A stretch of 64,000 bases of DNA from Chaunax sp. Z400 (lineage: Eukaryota; Chordata; Actinopteri; Lophiiformes; Chaunacidae). A model generated the notes under the pieces. The model had not been told where the DNA came from, ran no database searches, and saw only the letters and a program-made list of their open reading frames with translations. The first letter of the stretch is position 1. Each line of letters starts with the position of its first letter. Of this stretch, positions 13,396-23,760 are shown one piece after another. Both the position numbers and the translations under genes were made by a program. The stretch spans positions 40,438 through 104,437 of the forward strand of contig JBAGJB010000222.1 of assembly GCA_037577475.1 (NCBI GenBank), given 5' to 3'.

Positions 13396-13435
13396 ACAAT
13401 GATCTGTATCTCATCATCTTTCATCTGTATTATAG

Positions 13436-16400
13436 GTATTTTGTCGTATTCGTCCGGTTTTGGAACAACTTGAATCTGTGGAGTTTTGCGACACCTCTAC
13501 AGTTCTGATGGCTGACCGGAATGCCCCTGGCGTTACCGGAAATGAGCAGCGCGAAAAGGTTGGTGTAAATTCTATACAGGCTGTCAGTGATTTCTGTTCA
13601 TGGCATCATTGTTTGATTGTGTTTTACTTTGTGTTCTATATGGATGCAGTACTACACATTCTCCGGGGTATTTGGCAGTGGTGCCAGTCAGGAGGACGTG
13701 TTTGAGGACGTGGCCAAACCGCTGGTTCAGGACCTCATTCATCGGAAGAATGGTGAGTTTTCTGAGCCATAAAATGTACATTTTATTCTCTCTAGTGTTG
13801 GAAGCATATTAGTTGATCAGGTGATGATAGGTTTTGATAACGTTAATCTAGAGGTTGACTGATTTTTACAGGCAGATATAATAAGGATAGTTTAGAGCAG
13901 GAAAAGCCCAGAGCTTCTGCTTCAGCCACAAGCCAAAGGTTTTTTGATTGATTGATTGAGATGTTTATTTCGAATACGTAAAGATAGTGGACATAATATT
14001 TACAGACAGTGAAAAGCATAAAGCAAGAAATGTAAAACACTTGACTTGTTTACATATTCGAAAAGGAGTGAGAAGAAGTCCAAACTATTTCAATCCCACC
14101 CCTTCTCCATAACTCATTGATTGTATTACTATACTATATTATTATATTATACTATATTATATTTTATTATACTATATTATATATACTATTAAACAATACA
14201 TGTATGTAATATAATATCCAGTATATATAATATTTAATATCATATAAAATATAATGAATAATATACACTATGGTGATTATACCTTATTATTCTATACATA
14301 TATTATACATACACACATAAATGCACCTACAACACATATTTACACCAACTCAAATATCTTACAACTTTACATTATCATTTATATAAAAAGAGGAAGATAC
14401 ACTAAGAAAGAATAAATATTAAGTAACCAAATAAATAAACACCCCTGTAAACACCTGGTGATTTTCAAACCCTGCATTCATCCCTGTACCTGGTGAAAAT
14501 CATGTCTTTATACCTTATTTTAAAGTGGTTGATATTTGGACATTGCTTTAACTCCACACTAAAACTGTTCCATTGTTTCACTCCACAGATTGATACACAA
14601 AAACTTTTCCTGGTTGTACGAATACTGTAAATTTTGAAATTGAATTTTCCCCTTAAATTATAACCCCCCCTCTCGATCACTGAACAGTTTTTGAATGTTT
14701 CTTGGTAGTAGGTTGTTTTTAGCCTTGAACAATATTTGTGCTGTTTGATATTCCACAATATCTGTAAATTGTAATAATTTGGACTGTAGAATAATGCAGT
14801 GGTGTGTTCCAGATAACCAACATTGTGAATGACCCGTATTGCTCTTTTTTGGAGTATTGATAGTGAATGTAATGAACTTTTGTAGTTGTTGCCCCAAATC
14901 CCTGCACAGTAATTTAAATATGGTAAAACTAGTGAACAGTATAGAATGTGGACTGACTTCTGATCTAGAACCTGCTTTGCTTTGTTTATTACTGAAATGC
15001 TTCTTGACAGTTTAGTTTGTACATGTTTAATGTGTGATTTCCAGCTGATTCCATCACCTATAGTTACCCCAAGAAATGTATTTTCATTAACTCTTTCAAG
15101 TTCAGCCCCATTTATCTGTATATGTACATGTGTATTCATAATTTTAGTTAGTATAATATATATAGTTTTATAATCATAAGTATGTTTTATTTTAGCAGCA
15201 TATAATACATTACTTAAGTGTCTCTGTGAAAAGTGGATATAAAGTGGTTGTGATTGTCTGTGTTTATAGGCCTGCTGTTTGCATGTGGTGCGACAGACAG
15301 TGGTAAGACCTACACCTTGATCGGATCACCCAGTGAACCCGGAATCCTCCCACGAGCACTCGACATGTTGTTCAACAGCATCGACTCACTTCTGACTCGA
15401 AAATCGGTAAAACCTTCATTAACATTTTGTCTATTTGATCTCTTACAAATATTGTGCACTTTTGGAGTTGGGGGGGGGGGGCATTTACTTCAAATGTTTT
15501 CAATCTTCATCAGGCGTTCAACCCAGACGGCACACCTGGGCTGTTGTTCAAGAAGGGGAAGGACCTTCTTTTGAAGAGGCAGAAGCCCAACAATCAACGG
15601 TCAGTACAGAAATGTTTGACTTTCTTAACTATTTATGGTGATAATAGTTCATTAAGATGAGGTGAATTTATAGTTCATGGCCTGCTGTTCATAATGTTGC
15701 CTTTCTTTTGGTTTCTTAGGAACAAGGCTGACCCGGAGCCAGAACAACAATACTGTTACAGTGTGTTCCTGAGGTACTTTGAGATCTAGGGTGAATATAT
15801 CTACGATCTCCTGCCTCCAAATGATAAAAAGTAAGAGACAGGATTCAGAGTCAGTGTGTGCATTCTGAATCACAATGCCTGTTTGAATCCAGGTTATCTG
15901 TGGTACTGGTACCCTCAGTGTGTTTGGATTTGTTGAAATCCAACATTTTTCATCAGAGCTTTGACTGCTTGTCTTACTAAAGCCACACATTGTCTTTTCA
16001 TAAACTAGTTTCAGGAAAACTCTGAGTCTCCTTGAAGATCAGCGTAAGCACAAGGGCGCACAAACACAAGTCTTTTCTGCAGAGGATGCTATTCAGGTGT
16101 TTAAGATAGGTGAGTGGTCATAATAACTATGTTGTTCTGAATACAACAGTATTATATTTTGTCATTGTGTTCCCCTTTATGCAGACTGAATCTAGTTTTG
16201 CAAAGTTTGAAACATTTTAAAATGTATTTTTATTCTTAGTTTTTTTTTGATGATGCTCTTCTCTGTCTCCAGGACAAAAGGAAAGGACAGACGCCCATAC
16301 GCGTGAACCAAAATTCAAACAGTCCCACGCTGTGGTCACTCTGAAGCTGGTCTCTGCACCTATAGACGCTGATGGGAATCTCCTTCCACAGGTGACGTTC

Positions 16401-17387
16401 ACCTCTAGTGTTACACATTAAGAGACATTGTTCATTCTTTATGGTGAAATGTTTATTCAAAGAATGAAGGTTCTTGAATTTCACAAAGGATTCCTGTGGC
16501 TTTTGAGTGATACTAACAGTGTGATATTTTATTTTTGCAGCGCGATAATAAGGTGAATGTCAGCCAGCTCTGTATGGTTGACCTGGACGGTACTGAGGCC
16601 ACCTTAACAGGTCAGTGGGTTACTTTCTCTCTTAAGTAAACCATTTCTGTGATCAACTGTCAGTTTGTTCAGAAGCCAATCGTCTCTACTGATGTCTCAT
16701 TTACAGAGTGTATGAACACGGACCAGGAGGAACTGTTGAAATATATTACAGCCATGCGTAAGAGCCAGAGGACCGGAAACAAGACGGTTGGTATTTTACA
16801 ATCTGTTCATCATATTTAGCTGTTTTATTTGTGTGTATATTAATATTGTAAATATTCTTTTCATCATTGCTAATATTCCAGTAGGCACGATTTCACAGTC
16901 TTTATTTTCTTCCAGACTTTTCCATCAAGTGAAACAACCCTAATGAAGCTGTTCGGCAGCCACTTTGATGGAGAAGGAAATGTTGGGCTGATTGCATGTG
17001 TCAGCCCAAACATTGATCAACATGCTGTAACGAAGGTAGGCCATTTATTTTGCTGTAATTTAAAGTATTGTCTCTAATCTCATTGCTTTCCCTCTGACAC
17101 ATCTGAGCTATCATCATAACTAATCTCTGAAAACGATGAAAGGTTGACAAGATGGTTCAGGACACTGTCACAGGTTCTGTCCACCACATATATGGATTTA
17201 CTTCAGATTACTGTTGACACTTTGACAGTCAGTTAAAAAGCTGACTTTCAAATCATCAGCATTTGATTTGGATCCCTTCTGTGGCTTTAAGGTCATGAGG
17301 AAGTGTATTTCTTATAGTTCTCCTGTGTATGTGTTGCAGTGGCTGATGACGTTCGCAGAGGATACCTACAAGGTGACAGTGGTATAG
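13436..17387 (+). pseudogene. KIF23-like kinesin-6 motor-domain pseudogene
   Basis: Eleven exons join in frame with GT-AG borders: 13436-13558, 13650-13752, 15270-15406, 15514-15599, 15720-15830, 16009-16109, 16273-16391, 16541-16610, 16707-16786, 16916-17035 and 17340-17387. The product follows the motor of KIF23/MKLP1, the centralspindlin kinesin of cytokinesis: VFCRIRP start, PLVQDLIHRKNGLLF, P-loop GATDSGKT, GILPRALDMLFNSIDS, EYIYDLLPP, LVSAPIDADGNLLPQ and FDGEGNVGLIACVSPN. Damage: a TAG at 15787-15789 replaces the codon after FEI in the usual EIY(N/x)EYIYDLL segment; switch I SSRSH has become KFKQSH; switch II DLAGSE has become DLDGTE; the NQSL helix is missing; and a TAG at 17385 ends the frame at the motor's end. 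The N-terminal exon, neck, stalk and tail are absent. It is probably a dead partial paralogue. Confidence 0.85.
13938..15139 (-). mobile_element. 5'-truncated L2/CR1-like LINE inside kinesin intron 2
   Basis: A 224-codon minus-strand frame (15139-14465) reads as the C-terminal third of a non-LTR reverse transcriptase: FLGVTIGDGISWKSHI, then SLVLPYLNYCAGIWGN and LQKRAIRVIHNVGYLEHT, ending before a stop at 14465. Below it is an AT-rich 3' UTR-like stretch that ends near 13938 in a short (TCAA)n run, as in L2/CR1-type elements, which end in microsatellites and not poly(A). EN and most of RT are absent, as expected from 5' truncation. It is antisense to the kinesin exons and leaves their splice sites intact. 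Confidence 0.8.
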
Positions 17388-17424
17388 CCTGCTGAAGAAC
17401 CGATGGCCAACCCTGGAGAGATAG

Positions 17425-18064
17425 GAAAGGAGTGGTGGTCAGCTCAGAACCTTTCTTCACCCGAGTGTCCAGAACATATGGTCGTAGGTCTGATGACACA
17501 ACTATAAAGTCCCACGTGAGCGTTGAAGTCCCCCAGAAGAACTACGGAGTCCCCAGTAGGGGCACCCTGCAACACCCCATCCAAGGACTCCAAGAAGGCT
17601 GGGGGAAACCTCAACGTACAGGCACCGAGCCGGGGGCCTACGAGTAGATCCACACCTGCTCGACGCCTCTCACCATGTGCAACTCAAGCTTGGAATAGAG
17701 TACAACCCCTCTCGGGGAGCTTGGCTCCAGAACCCGTGCCATGTGTTGAGATGAGCCCGACTATATCCAGCGGCTAGTCTAGCCGGTATCTCTCAACCTC
17801 ATGCACCAGCTCGGGTTCTTTCCCCGCCAGAGTGGTGATATTCCATGTTCCCAAAGCCAGTTTTGGCAGCGGGGGATCGGTGCGGCAGGGCCTCCGCGCT
17901 TGTCTGCCAACCCATCTACATCGCACCGGACCGCTTTTAGTCTGGCCTGTCACCTAGGACCAATATGCCATGGGAGACCCTATCAGGGGCAAATTGCCCA
18001 CGGACAACACAGCTTCCTAGGACAATTCGGGCTCTCAAACCCATCCACCACAATAATTATATAG
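17425..18064 (-). mobile_element. LINE endonuclease-region fragment (I/Nimb-like)
   Basis: On the minus strand a peptide with FLESLDGVLQGAPTGDSV followed by VLLGDFNAHVG (about 17595-17490) is the endonuclease core of a fish non-LTR retrotransposon. A separate frame gives SSDLRPYVLDTRVKKGSEL (about 17496-17440), which normally lies further downstream in the same EN domain, so an internal deletion has brought the two together. The part from 17650 to 18064 matches the GC-rich segment preceding EN in such elements. No RT is present, so the fragment is truncated at its 3' side, which is unusual for LINE insertions. It replaces the part where the kinesin neck and stalk should follow. Confidence 0.72.
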
Positions 18065-18649
18065 ACAAAAAAAAAAAGAATAAAGCCATATTAAAATGTA
18101 AAACTAGAGTTCTGACAATATTCTTTATAATTCATTTAATTTAATTCATTATTTTTAGAGTAGTAAAGTCAAATTAATTTTTCCAAACATTTCCATTTTC
18201 AGTTGCTATAGCTGTTCTAGCTTTATAGTGCAAAGTGACCTGAAGTTGCAGCTACGTTTATAGAGTGTAAGCCTACCCGCCGTACTGCAGCTCAGGTACA
18301 AGCAGGAAGAGTAGGTAATTAAGGTAATTAAGCTAATTATTGGAAATTGAACAACTCTCTTCTTAAACATGAGGAAGTCAAAATAAAAATTGCGCACATA
18401 GTTACAAAGCTATGTATGGTGATATGATATAGGCTTCGCCAGAATGAGAAGGTTGTAAAAGTCCTGGGTCTGAAATCACAGGTCGGGAACAACGTGTCTG
18501 ATGTTGCAGGTCTGAGACTGCATCTCTTTTTCTTTTCAGTGGCCCAAAATAGATCAGTTCTTCCTCCATTTGGAGTTAAAGAGCTAAAATCACTTCATAT
18601 AGCCATGATTTCTGATGACATATTATCCACTTTTTGCGTTTTTGGTTTT
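18065..18649. other. AT-rich spacer, no gene seen
   Basis: A poly(A)-like run near 18065-18080 is followed by AT-rich sequence with no coding or repeat signal that I can name. A CTGGGTCTGAAATCACAGGTC segment near 18463 foreshadows the motif that is repeated from 18655. The copy 2 equivalent is 53263-53847. Confidence 0.5.
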
Positions 18650-18869
18650 TGAGGGAGCCGGTCCGCGGTTGCGGGTCCGAAATCCCGGGTCCAAATTCCG
18701 AAATCCCGGGTCCAAAGTCCCAGGTGCGAAATCCCTAATGAAGACTGACTGTTTCATTCAAGATTTATTTGCTTTAAAATATTGAATCATCACAAGGGAG
18801 TTCTCCTTGAAGCCATACGGACATCATATTGTCTTCAGTCCACACAAACATAAATGCAGTTTACCTCAG

Positions 18870-18932
<63 letters not shown>

Positions 18933-19130
18933 GTGCCTTTTTAATTTGTCGGTTATTGATCTATGGATCAGTTGTTTGTAAAGAACTTGCCTTACTTTTC
19001 TGTCTTTATATTTTTGTGCCACTGTTTGTCAGTGTTTATCAAAATGGACTGTCTGTTTTTAGTGTGAATGAATTGTTCAGGATTTTATTTGAATGGCGTA
19101 TAAGTAATAAATCTTTTTTTAAAAATCAAA
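18650..19130 (+). repeat. Local duplication, first copy, with (TA)n tract
   Basis: It begins with GGTCCGCGGTTGCGGGTCCG and tandem AAATCCCGGGTCC motifs, then continues through TTCATTCAAGATTTATTTGC, a (TA)n microsatellite at about 18872-18927 and TTGTGCCTTTTTAATTTGTC. The same chain recurs at 19612-20118. A sub-piece of it also occurs at 24205-24247. The copy 2 equivalent is 53848-54328. Confidence 0.85.
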
Positions 19131-19324
19131 CAATACTTGCTGTTATTATTTAGATGGTGGAAAGTACATTTACTGAAATACTTGTGGTAGTTTTACTTGA
19201 TTATTAGTATTTGTTTTATACTTATTCTCTACTATTATTATTTGTTCCTATGTTACATAAGGTTGTTTTTTGAATATGAAGCACTAAAATGACAATGAGT
19301 TCATCAACTCCAAACAGGAAGTTG

Positions 19325-19611
19325 TTAAGCTCTATGTATAGCTCAGAATGATAAACTGCAGACACTTAGTGATCTGAGTTTATTGGATCAAATCACAGTC
19401 CCCATAATTAGATGTTTTCTCAACAGCAGTGTAATAATAAATAGAACTTCCGACCATGTTGAACACAGCTAGATGTATAGCTCAGTATGATAAACTGCAT
19501 CCTGATAAGCAGCAGCCCAGTAATTATCTGAGATCGTGGGATCGAATCCCAGTTCCAAAATTTAGATGTTTTCTCAACAGCAGTGTAATAATAAATAGAA
19601 CTTCCGACCCA
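19325..19611 (+). repeat. Diverged tRNA-like units between the local duplicates
   Basis: Two tRNA-like modules, each with a TATAGCTCAG box A-like start (near 19337 and 19475) and a box B-like GGATCAAATC or GGATCGAATCC (near 19394 and 19539). Each is followed by the AATAATAAATAGAACTTCCGAC spacer. They are diverged relatives of the 144-bp array units. The copy 2 equivalent is 54523-54809. Confidence 0.75.
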
Positions 19612-19893
19612 TGCGGGCCGGTCCGCGGTTGCGGGTCCGAAATCCCGGGTCCAAATTCCAAAATCCCAGGTGTGAAATCCCTAGTGAACCTCACTATAGC
19701 AGAGCTTTGTCCAGACTTTGTTTCTTCCCTCTGCAGGCCTGACATTTGAATCAGCTTTGTTTGTCATTACCAAAGTTTCATTCAAGATTTATTTGCTTTA
19801 AAATATTGAATCATCACAAGGGAGTTCTCCTTGAAGCCATACAGACATCATATTGTCTTCAGTCCACACAAACATAAATGCAGTTTACCTCAG

Positions 19894-19942
<49 letters not shown>

Positions 19943-20118
19943 GTGTGCCTTTTTAATTTGTCTGTTATTGATCTATGGATCAGTTTTTTGTAAAGAACTT
20001 GCCTTACTTTTCTGTCTTTATATTTTTGTGCCACTGTTTATCAAAATGGACTGTCTGTTTTTAGTGTCAATGAATTGTTCAGGATTTTTATTTGAATGGT
20101 GTATCAGTGTTTTCATGT
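19612..20118 (+). repeat. Local duplication, second copy, with (TA)n tract
   Basis: Repeats 18650-19130 with moderate divergence, including GGTCCGCGGTTGCGGGTCCG, the TTCATTCAAGATTTATTTGC stretch and a (TA)n tract at about 19896-19940. An extra AATCAGCTTTGTTTGTCATT piece resembles the end of a widespread fish retroposon. The copy 2 equivalent is 54810-55320, with a slightly longer (TA)n. Confidence 0.85.
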
Positions 20119-20123
20119 TCAGT

Positions 20124-21663
20124 ACAGCTGAGGTATAGCTCAGTACGATAAGCTGCATACACTTTGTGATCTGAGTTTATGGGATCTAATCCCAGTTCAA
20201 GCATTTAGATGTTTTCTCCTCAGCAGTGTGAATAATAAGTAGAACTTCTGACCACATTCAGGAGAGCTGAGCTATAGCTCTGTAAGATAAGCTGCAGACA
20301 CTTGGTGATCTGAGTTTATGGGATCAAATCCCAGTTCAAGCATTTTATTTAGATGTTTTCTCCTCAGCAGTGTGAATAATAAGTAGAACTTCTGACCACA
20401 TTCAGGAGAGCTGAGCTATAGCTCTGTAAGATAAGTTGCAGACACTTGGTGATCTGAGTTTATGGGATCAAATCCCAGTTCAAGCATTTCTTTTAGATGT
20501 TTTCTCCTCAGCAGTGTGAATAATAAGTAGAACTTCTGACCACATTCAGGAGAGCTGAGCTATAGCTCTGTAAGATAAGCTGCAGACACTTGGTGATCTG
20601 AGTTTATGGGATCAAATCCCAGTTCAAGCTTTTCATTTAGATGTTTTCTCCTCAGCAGTGTGAATAATAAGTAGAACTTCTGACCACATTCAGGAGAGCT
20701 GAGCTATAGCTCTGTAAGATAAGCTGCAGACACTTGGTGATCTGAGTTTATGGGATCAAATCCCAGTTCAAGCATTTCATTTAGATGTTTTCTCCTCAGC
20801 AGTGTGAATAATAAGTAGAACTTCTGACCACATTCAGGAGAGCTGAGCTATAGCTCTGTAAGATAAGCTGCAGACACTTGGTGATCTGAGTTTATGGGAT
20901 CAAATCCCAGTTCAAGCATTTCATTTAGATGTTTTCTCCTCAGCAGTGTGAATAATAAGTAGAACTTCTGACCACATTCAGGAGAGCTGAGCTATAGCTC
21001 TGTAAGATAAGCTGCAGACACTTGGTGATCTGAGTTTATGGGATCAAATCCCAGTTCAAGCATTTCATTTAGATGTTTTCTCCTCAGCAGTGTGAATAAT
21101 AAGTAGAACTTCTGACCACATTCAGGAGAGCTGAGCTATAGCTCTGTAAGATAAGCTGCAGACACTTGGTGATCTGAGTTTATGGGATCAAATCCCAGTT
21201 CAAGCATTTCATTTAGATGTTTTCTCCTCAGCAGTGTGAATAATAAGTAGAACTTCTGACCACATTCAGGAGAGCTGAGCTATAGCTCTGTAAGATAAGC
21301 TGCAGACACTTGGTGATCTGAGTTTATGGGATCAAATCCCAGTTCAAGCATTTCATTTAGATGTTTTCTCCTCAGCAGTGTGAATAATAAGTAGAACTTC
21401 TGACCACATTCAGGAGAGCTGAGCTATAGCTCTGTAAGATAAGCTGCAGACACTTGGTGATCTGAGTTTATGGGATCAAATCCCAGTTCAAGCATTTCAT
21501 TTAGATGTTTTCTCCTCAGCAGTGTGAATAATAAGTAGAACTTCTGACCACATTCAGGAGAGCTGAGCTATAGCTCTGTAAGATAAGCTGCAGACACTTG
21601 GTGATCTGAGTTTATGGGATCAAATCCCAGTTCAAGCATTTCTTTTAGATGTTTTCTCCACAG
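20124..21663 (+). repeat. 144-bp tandem array of tRNA-like units (about 10 regular units plus a diverged first unit)
   Basis: Regular units start at 20261, 20405, 20549, 20693, 20837, 20981, 21125, 21269, 21413 and 21557; the first unit (20124) is diverged. Each unit holds a roughly 72-nt tRNA-like part with a box A-like TATAGCTCTGTAAGATAAGC and a box B-like GGATCAAATCCC, where TGGG/CCCA could form a T stem around a 7-nt loop and AGCT/AGCT a D stem. A 70-nt spacer containing GTGTGAATAATAAGTAGAAC follows. Regular units are nearly identical, with changes mainly near TTC(A/T)TTTAGATG. The anticodon arm is weak (CAGA/TCTG with an oversized loop), so these are tRNA-derived units and not canonical tRNAs. 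Confidence 0.9.
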
Positions 21664-21666
21664 CAG

Positions 21667-22334
21667 ACACACTTGACACACTTGACACACTTGACACACT
21701 TGACACACTTGACACACTTGACACACTTGACACACTTGACACACTTGACACACTTGACACACTTGACACACTTGACACACTTGACACACTTGACACACTT
21801 GACACACTTGACACACTTGACACACTTGACACACTTGACACACTTGACACACTTGACACACTTGACACACTTGACACACTTGACACACTTGACACACTTG
21901 ACACACTTGACACACTTGACACACTTGACACACTTGACACACTTGACACACTTGACACACTTGACACACTTGACACACTTGACACACTTGACACACTTGA
22001 CACACTTGACACACTTGACACACTTGACACACTTGACACACTTGACACACTTGACACACTTGACACACTTGACACACTTGACACACTTGACACACTTGAC
22101 ACACTTGACACACTTGACACACTTGACACACTTGACACACTTGACACACTTGACACACTTGACACACTTGACACACTTGACACACTTGACACACTTGACA
22201 CACTTGACACACTTGACACACTTGACACACTTGACACACTTGACACACTTGACACACTTGACACACTTGACACACTTGACACACTTGACACACTTGACAC
22301 ACTTGACACACTTGACACACTTGACACACTTGAC
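21667..22334 (+). repeat. 9-bp satellite (CACACTTGA)n, about 74 units
   Basis: Perfect or near-perfect 9-bp periodicity over about 668 bp, starting inside the last 144-bp unit right after TTTTCTCCACAGCAG. Because 9 is a multiple of 3, all reading frames give simple tripeptide repeats (Thr-His-Leu on plus; Cys-Gln-Val or Ser-Ser-Val on minus), which explains the long ORFs here. No coding role is suggested. Confidence 0.98.
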
Positions 22335-22399
22335 TTGTTTTTGGGTGGGTCTTTCTGCTTCTGGATCCCGGGTCAGGAATCGCAGGTCACACTTCCATA

Positions 22400-22920
22400 A
22401 TCTCAGCTCAGATCATTACTGGTCTGCAGCTTATCATACTGAGCTATACATCCAGTTGTATTTGACATGGTTACAAGTTCTATTTATTATTACACTGCAG
22501 TGGAGAAAACATCTAAATTTTGGAAATGGGATTCAAACCCACAATCTCAGATCATTACTGGGCTGCTGCTGATCAGGCTGCAGCTGATCGTGCTGAGCTA
22601 TACCTCAGCTCTGCTGAATGTGGTCACAAGTTCTACTTATTATACACACTACTGTGGAGAAAACATCTAAATGAAATGCTTCAAGTGGGATGTGATCCCA
22701 TAAACTTAGATCACCAAGTGTCTGCAGCTTATCATGCTGAGCTATACCTCAGCTCTGCTGAATGTGGTCACAAGTTCTACTTATTATTCACACTGCTGTG
22801 GAGAAAACATCTAAATGAAATGCTGGAACTGGGATTTGATCCTATAAACTCAGATCAACAAGTGGCTGCAGCTTATCATACTGAGCTATACCTCAGCTCT
22901 GTTGAACAAGGTCAGATACC
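22400..22920 (-). repeat. tRNA-like units in reverse orientation
   Basis: At least four units in the opposite orientation to the 144-bp array. On the plus strand they show box B complements such as GGGATTCAAACCCA, GGGATGTGATCCC and GGGATTTGATCC, then CAGCTTATCATACTGAGCTATA (complement of box A), and the AGTTCTACTTATTATTCACAC spacer complement. They are more diverged from each other than the forward array units are. Together with that array they form a large imperfect inverted repeat around the 9-bp satellite. The copy 2 equivalent is 56542-57062. Confidence 0.85.
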
Positions 22921-23159
22921 TACTATAGGTAGGTATACCTACAACTCTATGACTTCATGTTTGGAACTTGTATTTATTGTATTCACAGTATTGAGGAGAA
23001 AACTGAGAGAACATCATTGATATTGCTGATCAATCAGTATTTGAAGTATTTTTTGTTTGTTTGGTTTTACTTGCTAAAAATCGTCTTTTTTTTTTTTATA
23101 GGGCACTGTTCTCATTCGTAAGAAAAACCGGACCATATAGGAAAATGTAGTATAGGTAG

Positions 23160-23250
23160 TATCGATCCAGACTCCAGATCAGAAGGTGGCGGTAATGCAC
23201 ACCAAACGTTGCTCGCCAACTGCCATAAAACAACAGAAGAAGAACCTTAG
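23160..23250 (+). repeat. Dispersed teleost retroposon-like hairpin with GAAGAA tail
   Basis: AGAAGGTGGCGGTAATGCAC and, about 20 bases on, GCCAACTGCCATAAAACAAC can pair as a hairpin (GGCGGT with ACTGCC, one mismatch), followed by AGAAGAAGAACC. I recall this combination as a widespread fish dispersed repeat but cannot name the family. The copy 2 equivalent is 57302-57392. Confidence 0.5.
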
Positions 23251-23616
23251 CTAACCTTGAGCAATATTCTGATGAGACAAGAGAAATGCAGGATTTAGGT
23301 GTTACTGCTTATAGTGTTTGTCAGGATTACTGTGTTGACTGAAGTTACAAAATGAGTTTGTGTTTACAAAAATAAGCATTGCTTCACCTTAACTTAAAAA
23401 AGGGAATGGTTTACATGTTAAAATGTTAATGTGTAAGATGTGTATATTTTATGGCTAATGCAGAAGTTTTATATTGAATTAAAATTCAATATAGTTGACA
23501 GCTGGAAATTGCAATTGCTATCTATATTTTTTTTAAATATTCTTCATCATAATATAATTTATATTATATTGACTGTAATAGTTGTATAACTTTTTTGCTT
23601 AATGTATACAAAAGAA

Positions 23617-23760
23617 AGGGACCGAGGAGCAGAGCAGCTTCCAGGTGGAACCTTTGCCAACGGAGCAGTTTTTACTTCCGGGTTGCCTTAAGGTAAGAAC
23701 GTAAACATCCGGGAGAGGCGCCAAGATGGCTACCGAGTAGGGTCGAAAAGTCGAGTCCTG
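23617..23760 (+). promoter_or_regulatory. Candidate LINE 5' end or noncoding first exon with YY1/ETS-like motifs
   Basis: A local GC-rich island contains an ETS-like ACTTCCGGG, a consensus donor AAG|GTAAGAA at 23692/23693, and GAGAGGCGCCAAGATGGCTA near 23714. The latter resembles the YY1-type CAAGATGGC box at the very start of L1-type retrotransposons. Two readings are possible: the 5' end of an L1/Tx1-like element whose remainder is missing, or a housekeeping-type first exon splicing to 24331. No ORF of note follows. The copy 2 equivalent is 57759-57902. Confidence 0.4.

Noticed and set aside
8237..13424. Very long minus-strand ORFs rich in Cys, Val, Phe, Thr, Pro and Ala
   Set aside because: They lie entirely within the CA minisatellite, whose unit has no stop in any minus-strand frame. 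All three frames are open and their lengths change with the array. The same applies to 44014-48622.
15787..15789. Programmed stop-codon readthrough at the kinesin TAG
   Set aside because: The TAG sits in a normally conserved EIY-type segment, there is no nearby readthrough context that I recognise, and other motifs are also damaged.
13436..17387. Functional kinesin gene
   Set aside because: There is an internal TAG, degraded switch I and II, and no N-terminal exon, neck, stalk or tail, so it is listed as a pseudogene.
20124..21663. CRISPR-like or clustered functional tRNA array
   Set aside because: Repeats are contiguous 144-bp units with no unique spacers and a eukaryotic setting, so not CRISPR. 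The anticodon arm is poor and the acceptor ends do not pair well, so canonical tRNA genes were not called.
21568..22572. Thr-His-Leu, Cys-Gln-Val and Ser-Ser-Val repeat ORFs on both strands
   Set aside because: They are by-products of the 9-bp satellite, which is a multiple of 3 and stop-free in several frames. They are absent where the satellite is short in copy 2.
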